Part shown: positions 1 through 7,775 of the stretch, piece after piece | Layout of the letters: every line of letters begins with the position of its first letter | How positions within the stretch are numbered: position 1 is the first letter of the stretch | Assembly (NCBI GenBank): GCA_017459605.1 | Contig: JAFUCQ010000014.1 | Span: 1-60,308, forward strand | Origin: Atopobiaceae bacterium | GTDB lineage: Bacteria > Actinomycetota > Coriobacteriia > Coriobacteriales > Atopobiaceae | DNA: 60,308 nt | Direction of reading: 5' to 3' | The notes under the pieces: model-generated | What the model was told of the DNA's origin: nothing | Database searches by the model: none | Seen by the model: the letters and a program-made list of their open reading frames with translations, nothing else | Translations under genes and position numbers: made by a program

Positions 1-1
1 A

Positions 2-1924
2 AAGTACGACAAGACAATTACGCTTTCTGTAGGGCAGCTCACAACTGGTATTACGGTACCTGAGTGGTCTGCTGTTCTTATGCTGTCAAACATGAAGTCA
101 CCGGCTTTGTACATGCAGGCGGCATTTCGTGCACAAAATCCCTGCTTGTTTGAGCAGGCGGGGCAGTTTTACCGTAAAGAAAATGCGTACGTATTTGACT
201 TTGACCCAGCGCGTACTCTGACCATCTTTGAGGAGTTTGCTAACGATTTGTACTCAGACACATCGGGTGGTCGCGGTGACATGGATGCCCGAAAGAATCG
301 CATTCGAACGCTGCTCAACTTCTTCCCGATATTGGGCGAAGACCAAGACGGTGAAATGATTGAGCTCGATGCAGAAAAGGTATTGAGCATTCCTCGAAAG
401 ATTCGCTCGGTAGAGGTAGTTCGACGTGGGTTTATGTGTGATTTCTTGTTCCAAAACATCAGCAACATTTTCCGCGCTCCTGCCGAGGTGGTTGAACTTA
501 TCAGCAGTCTGCCTGAGTTCAAGGAAAAAGAACCCGTTAAAGTTCCTATTGATGAGAACACGGCTCAAGAGCTGAGCATCAACGAAGAGGGTGAAGTTGA
601 TGTGCCAGAAGATCTGGTAGTTGGTACTGCAGCAGATGTTTTTGGTAAGAAGGTCTACGGAGATATAGCCAAAGACTTGGGCGAGGTAATATATGCGCTT
701 GTCGAAATCGAGGGTCCAGCAAGTGAAGAAGACAAAGCCCTTGAGAAGCTTACACAGACGTTTAGTGATACCGTTTCGAAGCCTTTGGTAGAAGCCGCAC
801 AAGAGCACTTTGGAGATGACCTCAAGCCGTCTCACAAAAAGCATATTGAGCGAAAAATTGTAGCCGATGCTCAGGTCACTCTGAATCGAGCAGTTGGCGA
901 TTACAAGATTCAGCGGGCGCAGCTCGAGCGCGAGCGAGACGAGGCTATTGCAGAGGCAGAGACAGATGAACAAGAGATAGCTGCTGAAAAGGAGTTCGAA
1001 CAAAAGCGCACAGAGGCATTTGAACAGCTCAAGGAAAGGATTAACGATTCGAAGCAAGAGCTCATCGAGAGTGCTGGCAACGATATTGTCAGAACGGTTG
1101 AGACCGCAAAGAGAGACAACAAAAAGCAAAGCATTGAAAACACAGTGCGCGACCACCTGCGCGGTTTTTCTCGGACTATCCCTTCGTTTTTGATGGCATA
1201 CGGAGACGACACCACCACGTTGGCCAACTTCGATGCCGTCATCCCCGATGACGTGTTCTTAGAGGTCACCAGTATTACGGTTGAGCAATTTAGGCTGCTG
1301 CGAGATGGGGGAGATGTAACCGTGGAATCAGGAGAAAAGGTGCATTTTGATGGACATCTGTTTGACCCGGTTGTTTTTGACGACTCGGTCAAAGAGTTCT
1401 TGCGCCTGAGGTCTGAGCTGGCAAATTACTTTGACGAGGAGCAAAAACAGGACATTTTCGACTACATTCCTCCTCAAAAGACTAACCAGATTTACACCCC
1501 AAAGCGCGTGGTCAAGCAGATGGTAGACCTGTTTGAACAAGAAAACCCAGGGTGTTTTGACAACCCTGAGCACACCTTTGCCGATCTGTATATGAAGTCA
1601 GGTCTGTTTATTACCGAGATAGTCAAGCGCATCTTTAACAGCGATGAGATGAGAAGGGTCTTTCCAAACGACACCGAGCGACTTGCTCACATCTTTGCAA
1701 ACCAGGTATTTGGAGTGGCTCCTACAGAGATTATCTATCGCATTGCCACGCATTTCATACTTGGGTTTGAAGGGGAGTGCACAGAGCAGTTTGAAACCAA
1801 CTTTGTCATGGCAGACACAGCTGAGCTGGCAAAGGAAGGCAAGCTTGCTGAATTTGTTCAGAGTGAATTTGGCAACAAGCTCAAGATTGATGACGGAGAC
1901 AAGGCACAAGAGGGTACTCAGTAG
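2..1924 (+). CDS. Large restriction-type helicase protein, C-terminal part (5' end outside window)
   Basis: The frame is open from the left edge, so this is the last 640 residues of a longer protein. Residues 1-47 look like the end of an SF2 helicase: TVPEW (about 19-23) resembles motif V and QAAFRAQNP (39-47) motif VI. A charged coiled coil follows at about 300-350. Then comes a methyltransferase-like region: IYTPKRVV at about 497 and FADLYMKSGLF at about 525-535, where N6-adenine methylases have a D-x-x-x-G-S-G motif. No NPPY catalytic motif follows before the stop. This architecture fits large DEAD-helicase restriction enzymes of defence islands. The stop lies 114 bp before the IS, so the gene does not look interrupted by it. 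Partner methylase or specificity genes, if any, lie outside the window. The exact RM type is uncertain. Confidence 0.7.
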   Translation, partial: KYDKTITLSVGQLTTGITVPEWSAVLMLSNMKSPALYMQAAFRAQNPCLFEQAGQFYRKENAYVFDFDPARTLTIFEEFANDLYSDTSGGRGDMDARKNRIRTLLNFFPILGEDQDGEMIELDAEKVLSIPRKIRSVEVVRRGFMCDFLFQNISNIFRAPAEVVELISSLPEFKEKEPVKVPIDENTAQELSINEEGEVDVPEDLVVGTAADVFGKKVYGDIAKDLGEVIYALVEIEGPASEEDKALEKLTQTFSDTVSKPLVEAAQEHFGDDLKPSHKKHIERKIVADAQVTLNRAVGDYKIQRAQLERERDEAIAEAETDEQEIAAEKEFEQKRTEAFEQLKERINDSKQELIESAGNDIVRTVETAKRDNKKQSIENTVRDHLRGFSRTIPSFLMAYGDDTTTLANFDAVIPDDVFLEVTSITVEQFRLLRDGGDVTVESGEKVHFDGHLFDPVVFDDSVKEFLRLRSELANYFDEEQKQDIFDYIPPQKTNQIYTPKRVVKQMVDLFEQENPGCFDNPEHTFADLYMKSGLFITEIVKRIFNSDEMRRVFPNDTERLAHIFANQVFGVAPTEIIYRIATHFILGFEGECTEQFETNFVMADTAELAKEGKLAEFVQSEFGNKLKIDDGDKAQEGTQ

Positions 1925-2073
1925 TTGATTTGATATCGGATGGCTTGCCGTAATACGGGTGCGGTCACCGTGTTTGTCACTAGCTCTGCTGATAAACATA
2001 CACATTTTGTAGATTATTCGTGTTTCTCTAGGAAAAGTGAGCCTTCGGTAGTTTCTGTGGGTAGGGAACTCGA

Positions 2074-3417
2074 CTAAGCAGCCTTCTTTCTGGCCGGCAT
2101 CTCCGGCCTACCTGGCAACCGGGGCCTGCAATCCGAGCATCTAAGCATCAGCAGGCCCACGAGGTTGTCGGTGTTGCGAAAGCCGTAGCCCATCTTCACT
2201 GTCACCTTGATCTTGTTATTAATCGCCTCGACCCGTCCGTTTCCGATGCCGAGCTCGACCGCTGCGACGATGTCGTCTTTGCGCCTGCGTACCTTCTTCT
2301 CGACATCTACGACCGGCTTTATCTTGCAGTATGCTGCGTCGTGCAGCCACGCATCCAGCAACCTCGCGGCCTCCTCGGCAGAGCCCGCCTTGAACACCGC
2401 CCTTAAGTCTTCTTTGAGCTCCCACGCCCTGAACAGGCGAGAGCCAGCTCTCTTCTTAAGCGAATCGAGCTTGTCGCGCTGGGCGACGGTGAGATTCTCC
2501 GGGTTTTTCACCAGTGCGAAGCGGACGCCCTTGATTGCATCCGCGACCTCCTTGAGCGCCCTTGCCTCCGGCGGGGTCTCCTCACCCTTGCGCGGTCTGC
2601 CAGGTCCGTCGTGTTTCGGCATCGCGTCGCGTGCGGCCTTCTTGGCGACCTGCCACTCTTCGCGCCTCACGCCGTCGAGCGCGTCGTGCATCCACTGCAC
2701 GACGTGGAAGGGATCCATCACCCACTTTGCATTCGGACATCTGCGCTTGACCAGTGACCTTATCCACCTCGCACCGTCGGCCGTGACGACCTCGATACCG
2801 CGCCGCTGCTCGCGTGTCAGCTCGTCGAGGAACAGGTTGAGCACCGCCTTGCCGTAGCCTTCGTGGGCCCAGATCAGACAGCCACGATTGTGGTCGACGA
2901 CGACGGTGAGGTACTTGTGGCCTTTCTTGTAGGAGGTCTCGTCGATACCGATGCGTCTCACACCGTCGAAGCGGTCACACCTGCGAGCCGCCTCCAGCTC
3001 GGCGTAGACGCGCTCGCAGATGCCACCGACCGTATGCCACTCGATGCGTGCCAGCTCGGTGACGGCACTCGCGGTGCAGCGCACCGCCAGACACGCCACC
3101 CAGTCCTCGAAGTCGCGTGTGAACCGCGCCTTATGCCTGGCCCACGGCACCGACTCCACCAGCACGCCGTGGTCCGGACACACGACGCGTCGCGTCCTGT
3201 ACTCGAGGAAGCACATCGATCTCGCCAGATCCATTGCCCGCCAGGAGCGCGGGGACGGGGATCTGTCGTAACACTCGCATCTCCTGCCGCACACCGGGCA
3301 GCGCAGCCCGTGCCTCTTCCACGGCCTGACGCCTATGATTACCGCATCACCTTCGATGCGTACCGATCCCACGACGGTGTGTGTCAGTGCGAGCGCGTAG
3401 CGTAATATCCTATTCAT
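2074..3417 (-). CDS. ISL3 family transposase
   Basis: This 447-residue DDE transposase should cut and paste its own element. An N-terminal zinc-binding region shows CPVCGRRC at 40-47 and CPDH at 80-83, followed by a helix-turn-helix-like stretch. Catalytic candidates are D159 (IGIDE), D214 (VTADGA) and E397 (GRVEAINNK), with the downstream KIKVTVKMGYGFRN stretch typical of ISL3. Length is normal for the family and the frame is intact. Codon use is GC-rich, unlike neighbouring genes, which fits recent arrival. It fills almost the whole element, 11 bp inside the left inverted repeat. Confidence 0.95.
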   Translation of the reverse strand: MNRILRYALALTHTVVGSVRIEGDAVIIGVRPWKRHGLRCPVCGRRCECYDRSPSPRSWRAMDLARSMCFLEYRTRRVVCPDHGVLVESVPWARHKARFTRDFEDWVACLAVRCTASAVTELARIEWHTVGGICERVYAELEAARRCDRFDGVRRIGIDETSYKKGHKYLTVVVDHNRGCLIWAHEGYGKAVLNLFLDELTREQRRGIEVVTADGARWIRSLVKRRCPNAKWVMDPFHVVQWMHDALDGVRREEWQVAKKAARDAMPKHDGPGRPRKGEETPPEARALKEVADAIKGVRFALVKNPENLTVAQRDKLDSLKKRAGSRLFRAWELKEDLRAVFKAGSAEEAARLLDAWLHDAAYCKIKPVVDVEKKVRRRKDDIVAAVELGIGNGRVEAINNKIKVTVKMGYGFRNTDNLVGLLMLRCSDCRPRLPGRPEMPARKKAA

Positions 3418-3476
3418 GCGTCAGGGCCTTTCTCGTAGGTTGTTGTAGCAGACGAAATCCTACCTTGCCCGACGCG

Positions 3477-3502
3477 AAAACGGCCCCTCACGGAGCCGTT
3501 TT
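3477..3502. terminator. Bidirectional terminator-like hairpin inside the IS
   Basis: Arms AAAACGGC and GCCGTTTT are separated by a 10-nt loop, with A and T tracts on either side so it could work in both directions. It lies upstream of the transposase gene, between its start and the right inverted repeat. It may shield the transposase from outside transcription entering the element. Confidence 0.7.
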
Positions 3503-3626
3503 CTTCATATGCTTTGTTTTTACGCAATCACCTGGCTCTATGCCGAGATTTCACCCACAGAAACTACCGAAGAGCCGGAAAAGTACGAATAACAGACAAA
3601 GAGTGTATATTTGCTTTTTATCGATT

Positions 3627-3693
3627 CATACACATTTTGTAGGTTATTCGGTCTCAAAAAAATCGAGTGCGAATAGATGTCAAAATGTGTATG
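3627..3693. repeat. 67-bp palindromic element, copy 2
   Basis: Outer arms CATACACATTTTG / CAAAATGTGTATG are perfect 13-bp inverted repeats. Inner arms TATTCG / CGAATA surround an A-rich loop. It sits exactly 17 bp after copy 1, the same spacing as the pair at 31780-31930. Confidence 0.85.
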
Positions 3694-3752
3694 TTTCCGT
3701 TTGAGGATGTGCCGACACATGTCATTACGATGTGGGTGGAATCTCTACCGCC

Positions 3753-4040
3753 TTAATTTCCTCGGTTGACATCTGCTATCACTACCTCCTCTACCCCTCG
3801 AAGATATTCAGATGGGTTCATGTACAGGTTCTCTAAGATGTATGTGAGGTCGATGTATTCCTCGTATATGCCCTTTTGCTTTCCCAGACATTCGACAACG
3901 AGGTAACCCTCGTCCCACTCCTTGACGGATAGGTATTGGATAAGATCGTTGCCGTGCATGAATGTTATTGTGCGCCCGCCATACTCGAACTTGGTGTAGC
4001 GTCCCTCGCTCCTCAACGTTGCGCAACTGTTGCGAATCAT
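3753..4040 (-). CDS. Hypothetical protein, 95 aa
   Basis: I do not recognise this family. The frame could start further upstream (4085), but the start at 4040 is preceded by a strong ribosome-binding site, GGGAGG, eight bases away, giving the product MIRNSC...VNRGN. The protein is acidic, with a beta-rich middle (GGRTITFMHGNDLIQYL) and a helix-like C-terminus. No signal peptide or membrane segment is seen. It sits between the palindromic repeats and a small toxin-antitoxin-like module, in accessory DNA. It may belong to the same defence or plasticity region, but no function can be assigned. Confidence 0.6.
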   Translation of the reverse strand: MIRNSCATLRSEGRYTKFEYGGRTITFMHGNDLIQYLSVKEWDEGYLVVECLGKQKGIYEEYIDLTYILENLYMNPSEYLRGVEEVVIADVNRGN

Positions 4041-4148
4041 GTGCGGCACCTCCCTTAAAAAGTCGGGCATCAAAAGCAATCCCATTCTACCCGAGGGCTA
4101 AGGCATATCTAGCGAATCATGAAGGGAGGAATGTGAACAGATTGCCGG

Positions 4149-4400
4149 TCAGTCGATGATGGCATCGGCTTGGCTGGTGAGATTCCAGCCGTCGACCTCC
4201 TGTTCTTCTTCAGGAAAACGGACGATTACCTGACAACCACATGCCTGTGCTATGGCTGTAAAGGTATCAATTTGTGGATAGCTTCCACCATGAAGAAGTG
4301 ACGCAATGTAGGTGGGGTGCCGGCCAATTTCCACGCTTATGAGACGCTGGCTTTTATTGCTTGCCTCAATCATTTTCTTGAGAACTATTTTTGCATCCAT
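4149..4400 (-). CDS. Small XRE/Cro-type helix-turn-helix protein
   Basis: This is an 83-residue DNA-binding protein. The chosen start at 4400 has AAGGAG seven bases upstream; longer in-frame starts lack one. A helix-turn-helix of XRE type is visible at about residues 16-55 (SQRLISVEIGRHPTYIASLLHGG, then PQIDTFTAIAQACG), followed by an acidic tail (EEEQEVDG). It is divergent from the two-gene operon at 4510-5078. A consensus-like promoter for this strand and an 8-bp-arm palindrome lie in the shared gap. That layout suggests it represses its own gene and perhaps the neighbours, as in toxin-antitoxin regulators. Confidence 0.8.
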   Translation of the reverse strand: MDAKIVLKKMIEASNKSQRLISVEIGRHPTYIASLLHGGSYPQIDTFTAIAQACGCQVIVRFPEEEQEVDGWNLTSQADAIID

Positions 4401-4442
4401 GAAATTTCTCCTTGATGATAAATCACTCATTGTCATAATGGT

Positions 4443-4489
4443 ACTTATGAATACCTCATAAGTATACGTAAAACAATAAAGTTTGACAA
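4443..4489 (-). promoter_or_regulatory. Promoter of the XRE gene with overlapping palindromic operator
   Basis: On the minus strand, TTGTCA (complement of 4484-4489) and TATACT (complement of 4461-4466) are spaced by 17 bp. A perfect palindrome, ACTTATGA-N5-TCATAAGT, spans 4443-4463 and overlaps the -10 box. This is a good candidate for the autoregulatory operator of the XRE or ribbon-helix-helix protein. Confidence 0.7.
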
Positions 4490-4509
4490 TAACTAAGGAG
4501 GGAGATACC

Positions 4510-4776
4510 ATGGAAGTGGAGTTGGTGGTGCATGAGCGGATAATGAGACGTCATCCAGAGCTATCTGAGGAAGATGTGAAACATGCGTGGCGCAACGCTT
4601 TTGTCATGCAGAGACGTTGGCAAACAGATCCCTCGGCAATTGCTGTGATGGGTCCTGATAACCGAGGTCGAGTGGTTGAGGCGGTTGGTCTTCTTTTGGA
4701 GAATGGGGGAGTGCTCATTTACCATGCTCAAACGCCTCCGACACAGAAGACACTTATAGAACTTGGAATGAGGTGA
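4510..4776 (+). CDS. Toxin-like small protein (RelE/BrnT or DUF4258-like), first gene of a two-gene operon
   Basis: The product is 88 aa from the start at 4510, which has AAGGAGGGAG upstream. The sequence begins with a His-rich segment (VVHERIMRRHPELSEEDVKHAW), then a beta pattern MGPDNRGRVVEAVGLLL and VLIYHAQTPPTQK. This H-x-RH...GPD-x-GR...YHA layout resembles small RNase-like toxins of the BrnT/DUF4258 kind, but the match is by eye only. The stop codon overlaps or abuts the next gene, which encodes a ribbon-helix-helix protein, the usual toxin-then-antitoxin order of BrnTA. The function is therefore inferred from context as much as from sequence. Confidence 0.65.
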   Translation: MEVELVVHERIMRRHPELSEEDVKHAWRNAFVMQRRWQTDPSAIAVMGPDNRGRVVEAVGLLLENGGVLIYHAQTPPTQKTLIELGMR

Positions 4777-4781
4777 TTATT

Positions 4782-5078
4782 GTGGAGTATAAGCTTTCGA
4801 ATGGCACGGTACTAACTGACGAAGATATCGAGAGACTTGCTGAGGATATCGAGAAGAATGGACTTCCCGGAAAGCCGGGTAAGTTTATCATTGCTCCACC
4901 GGGTCGTCCTCGCCTTTCAGAGGAAGAGCTGGTAACAGTTGCATTCAAGATACCTCGATCTCAAAGAGACAAACTCGATGATGTTGTGGATGCTCTTGGA
5001 AAAAAGCGCTCAGAGTTTTTGCGAGATGCTTTGGAGGCTGCGCTCGAAAGGGAATTGGCAGCCCGCTCTATAGCCTGA
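4782..5078 (+). CDS. Ribbon-helix-helix antitoxin-like protein
   Basis: The C-terminal half, VAFKIPRSQRDKLDDVVDAL followed by KKRSEFLRDALEAAL, is a ribbon-helix-helix pattern (beta strand, helix, turn, helix) like CopG/BrnA antitoxins. The N-terminal part (LTDEDIERLAEDIEKNG, then PGKPGKF and PPGRPRLS) is acidic then basic and could be the toxin-binding arm. GTG at 4782 has GAGGT seven bases before it; GTG at 4773 overlaps the toxin stop but has no clear ribosome site. Coupling to the upstream gene and the operator at 4443-4463 support a self-regulated toxin-antitoxin pair. Confidence 0.7.
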   Translation: MEYKLSNGTVLTDEDIERLAEDIEKNGLPGKPGKFIIAPPGRPRLSEEELVTVAFKIPRSQRDKLDDVVDALGKKRSEFLRDALEAALERELAARSIA

Positions 5079-5104
5079 AATTAAATTGAATGATTTTGAG
5101 TTAA

Positions 5105-5183
5105 CTGCGGAAATAGGGTAAACCGACCAAGTCTAAACTGCGGAAATGGGGTAAATCGACCAAGTCTAAACTGCGGAAACTGG
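5105..5183. repeat. 33-bp direct repeats upstream of the AAA ATPase gene
   Basis: Two full units (5105-5137, 5138-5170) begin CTGCGGAAAT and end CCAAGTCTAAA, with two differences; a third partial unit follows (CTGCGGAAA, 5171-5179, then diverging). The array fills most of the leader before the ATPase start and could bind a regulator or be a recombination footprint. Confidence 0.8.
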
Positions 5184-5239
5184 TATGCTAAACAGCAAGA
5201 GAAACAAAAACCTGTGTTTTAACTGCTATTGGAGTATCA

Positions 5240-6568
5240 GTGTTTAAACGAAAAATATATGATGACCTTCTAAAATGGAAAGAGCAGAGCAAGGGCAAAA
5301 CGGCGCTGCTCGTGGAAGGCCCACGACGTGTGGGAAAATCTACTGTTGTAGAAGCGTTTGCAGCCAAAGAATACCGCAGCTACATCCTTGTTGACTTTTT
5401 AGATGCCCCTCCTGTAATACGGCAACTGTTTGACGACATTTCTGATCTCAATTATGTGTTTACTCAGCTTCAGTTGCAGTATGGGGTGCGTCTCTTTGAG
5501 CGTGAATCTCTCATTGTTTTTGATGAAGTTCAGCTGTGCCCTCCCGCACGGCAAGCTATAAAGAAGCTCGTTTTGGATGGACGCTACGATTACATAGAAA
5601 CTGGCTCACTCATTTCCATTCGCAAAAACACTGCTGATATTCTTGTGCCGAGTGAAGAGCGAAAACTCCAAATGTATCCCATGGATTACGAGGAGTTTTG
5701 CTGGGCTCAAGGCACTCAGGATTCGCAGACCATTCTGAGACAAGTATTCGAGTCGCATACTCCCCTTGGCGACTCTATGAATCGTCAACTTATGCGCAAC
5801 TATCGACTTTATATGCTCGTTGGAGGTATGCCTCAAGCTGTAGATGCTTATTTATCCAGCAACAATCTTGAACTCGTAGATCAGGTGAAACGGGATATTT
5901 TGAGCCTGTATAACGATGATTTTTACAAGATTAGCCCGAGTGGAACGCTGTCACGTCTATTTGAGGCTATACCCGCGCAACTTGCCAAGAAAGCCTCTCG
6001 TTACCATGTATCAAGCGTTCTTGCTAACAAGAGCGCCTCAGATGTACTCGAGGAAGTATCTGAGTTGGCTGCATCTAAAACAGTTCTTGTTGCTTACCAT
6101 GCTGATGATCCAAATGTTGGTATGTCGGCCAGTATTAATCTGGAAAAATTCAAACTGTATCTTGCAGATACAGGGCTCTTCGTAACACTCATGTTTAAAG
6201 ATTCTGCATTTGCCGAAAACGTAGTGTACGAAAAGCTGCTTGCAGACAGGCTGCCTGTCAACCTTGGAGCGGTATATGAGAACACGGTTGCTCAGACGCT
6301 TGCAGCAAAAGGTGACAGCCTCTTCTACCACACATGGTTGAACGAGCAATCAAAGCGAAACTATGAGATAGATTTCATTGTCTCTCGTCGGCAAAAGATT
6401 TGCCCTATCGAGGTAAAGTCATCGAGATACAAGCAGCACGCCTCCTTGGATAAGTTTGCAATTAAATATGCGGCACGTATAGATAGGCAGTATTTAATTC
6501 ACACTAAGGACGTTCGCAAAGATGGTTCAATATATTGTCTGCCTACGTACATGACGCAATTCATATAG
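5240..6568 (+). CDS. AAA_14 ATPase with DUF4143-type C-terminal domain
   Basis: This is a 442-residue cytoplasmic P-loop protein of the large bacterial/archaeal AAA_14-DUF4143 group. Walker A is GPRRVGKST (27-35) and Walker B LIVFDEVQ (about 91-98). The C-terminus has EIDFIVSRRQKICPIEVKS, resembling the D...E-x-K core of PD-(D/E)XK nucleases that often ends these proteins. The GTG start at 5240 has GGAG five bases upstream. Biological roles for this family are mostly unknown; many copies sit in mobile or defence regions, as here. It is followed after 8 bp by idi, probably by chance co-orientation. Confidence 0.88.
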   Translation: MFKRKIYDDLLKWKEQSKGKTALLVEGPRRVGKSTVVEAFAAKEYRSYILVDFLDAPPVIRQLFDDISDLNYVFTQLQLQYGVRLFERESLIVFDEVQLCPPARQAIKKLVLDGRYDYIETGSLISIRKNTADILVPSEERKLQMYPMDYEEFCWAQGTQDSQTILRQVFESHTPLGDSMNRQLMRNYRLYMLVGGMPQAVDAYLSSNNLELVDQVKRDILSLYNDDFYKISPSGTLSRLFEAIPAQLAKKASRYHVSSVLANKSASDVLEEVSELAASKTVLVAYHADDPNVGMSASINLEKFKLYLADTGLFVTLMFKDSAFAENVVYEKLLADRLPVNLGAVYENTVAQTLAAKGDSLFYHTWLNEQSKRNYEIDFIVSRRQKICPIEVKSSRYKQHASLDKFAIKYAARIDRQYLIHTKDVRKDGSIYCLPTYMTQFI

Positions 6569-6576
6569 GAGAGAGC

Positions 6577-7155
6577 ATGAGACAGATGAGCAATCGTGAC
6601 AACTCAGATACGACAACATTTGATGACGCATTGGGCGATGAGCTCATCTTGGTTGATGTTCTCGATCGAGAAATTGGCACGCTCGATAAACTTGCCTGCC
6701 ATCAACAAGGTCTTCTCCACAGGGCGTTTTCTGTTTTTCTCTATCAGGGCGACAAAATCCTGATTCAGCGACGGGCTCATGGTAAGTATCATTCGGGTGG
6801 GCTGTGGGCAAACGCCTGTTGCTCACATCCGCGAGCAGGTGAGACGCTCGAACAAGCAGTGCCACGACGCCTCCTTGATGAACTGGGAGCAACAGCGCGC
6901 GATATTCGTGAAGTTGGCTTCTATGTATATCGGCATGATTTTGACAACGGGCTTGTAGAGCACGAATACGACCATGTCTTTGTGGGGGAGCTTGAGGGTG
7001 AAGCCTCAGCAAATCCTGATGAGATAGATGAGCTTCGCTGGATAGGCTTCGACGAGCTCGTGGATGAGCTGCGCGAGAAGCCCGAGCAGTTTGCAGCGTG
7101 GTTTGAAGGGGTGTGCGCGATTGCGCTACCAGTCCTCGTTGATCTTTTGACGTAA
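6577..7155 (+). CDS. idi: Isopentenyl-diphosphate delta-isomerase, type I (Nudix fold)
   Basis: The enzyme interconverts isopentenyl and dimethylallyl diphosphate for isoprenoid synthesis in the cytoplasm. The 192-residue protein has the conserved cysteine block ANACCSHPRAGET, the Nudix-like stretch LDELGA and the acidic catalytic block EHEYDHVF. The start at 6577 follows AGGAG; an earlier frame start at 6535 lies inside the preceding gene and is not favoured. Length is normal for the type I enzyme. It follows the AAA ATPase by 8 bp and may share its transcript. Other isoprenoid genes are not present nearby. Confidence 0.93.
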   Translation: MRQMSNRDNSDTTTFDDALGDELILVDVLDREIGTLDKLACHQQGLLHRAFSVFLYQGDKILIQRRAHGKYHSGGLWANACCSHPRAGETLEQAVPRRLLDELGATARDIREVGFYVYRHDFDNGLVEHEYDHVFVGELEGEASANPDEIDELRWIGFDELVDELREKPEQFAAWFEGVCAIALPVLVDLLT

Positions 7156-7260
7156 GTTGAGTTTGTTGAGCGATTGCGTACATGAAAGAAAAAAGCTCTG
7201 TGGGTAAAAAATGCCTACGAAGCTTAGCTTTCGTAATCATCATAGTCCATTAATTACACT

Positions 7261-7420
7261 TTTTTGCAGTTTTGGGTTTCTAGGGGACTTGTAAACTCAA
7301 TAATACATGAGATACTTGCCCTCTTGGAAATAGTGTACTCAGTTATAAGTGAGGTTTTCTCTTCAGATTGGTCTCTTAATAGAAGAAAGAGGTCCCTCGA
7401 AAACCCAAAGCTGCAAAATA
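7261..7420. repeat. MITE-like 160-bp segment with imperfect terminal inverted repeats
   Basis: The left end (7261-7290, TTTTTGCAGTTTTGGGTTTC and on) and the right end (7391-7420) are about 28-bp imperfect inverted repeats sharing TTTTGCAG, TTTGGGTTT and AGGG. The middle is AT-rich with no gene. It could be a small non-autonomous transposable element in the gap between idi and the pilus operon. Confidence 0.55.
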
Positions 7421-7490
7421 GTGAAAACAAGGGACTCTCCGAGTCATAAAGACAAACGCAAAGGGTGCTGTCAAAGCGCACGTGAGGCAA

Positions 7491-7597
7491 ACGCTGCAGG
7501 TTTTGTCGAGGTGCGCTTGAAGTGCATGTGCAGCGTATGCTGCAGGTTTTGTGGAGGTGCGCTTGAGGTGCATGTGCAGCACACGCTGCAGCGCGTG
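7491..7597. repeat. 46-bp tandem repeats, about 2.3 units
   Basis: Units 7491-7536 and 7537-7582 share GCTGCAGGTTTTGT and GAGGTGCGCTTGA; a third begins at 7583. The array is bracketed by the direct repeat GCGCACGTGAGGCAAA, at about 7476 and 7603. No coding potential is seen. The rest of the 7156-7911 gap is AT-rich leader of the pilus operon. Confidence 0.8.
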
Positions 7598-7775
7598 ACC
7601 AAGCGCACGTGAGGCAAATACAACGAACGCCCGGTCTGAATAAATAACCTAAACAAGCCCATTAAGACGGATTCATAAATCCTCCATGAAGATTAATATC
7701 TAGGCGCAAAATAGTCCCTAAAAAGCTTATAAAAGCGCAGGTAGATTGAGCCATAGAATTACCTAAAAATCACCC

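Larger units (their letters stand above)
2039..3576. mobile_element. ISL3-family insertion sequence, complete
   Basis: The element is 1538 bp. Terminal inverted repeats are 2039-2062 and 3553-3576; read inward they share CTTCGGTAGTTTCTGTGGGT, with three mismatches near the tips. Both flanks carry the 8-bp direct repeat GGAAAAGT (2031-2038 and 3577-3584), the target-duplication size expected for ISL3. It holds one transposase gene on the minus strand. Base composition is clearly more GC-rich than the flanks. Intact ends, target duplication and reading frame suggest a recent, possibly still active insertion. Confidence 0.93.
1997..3609. repeat. 67-bp palindromic element, copy 1, split by the ISL3 insertion
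   Basis: The left part is 1997-2038 and the right part 3585-3609. With the IS and one target duplication removed they join into exactly 67 bp. It starts CATACACATTTTG, ends AGAGTGTATA and has inner arms TTATTCG / CGAATAA. It matches the intact copies at 3627-3693, 31780-31846 and 31864-31930. The insertion lies at the loop next to the centre of the palindrome. Confidence 0.85.

Noticed and set aside
254-1156. 300-codon minus-strand open frame
   Set aside because: Shadow of the restriction helicase gene; composition is Leu/Cys/Phe-rich with no ribosome site or family motif.
1925-2073. Idea that the ISL3 element truncated the restriction gene
   Set aside because: The stop codon is 114 bp before the IS, and the IS lies inside a separate palindromic repeat with its target duplication on both sides.
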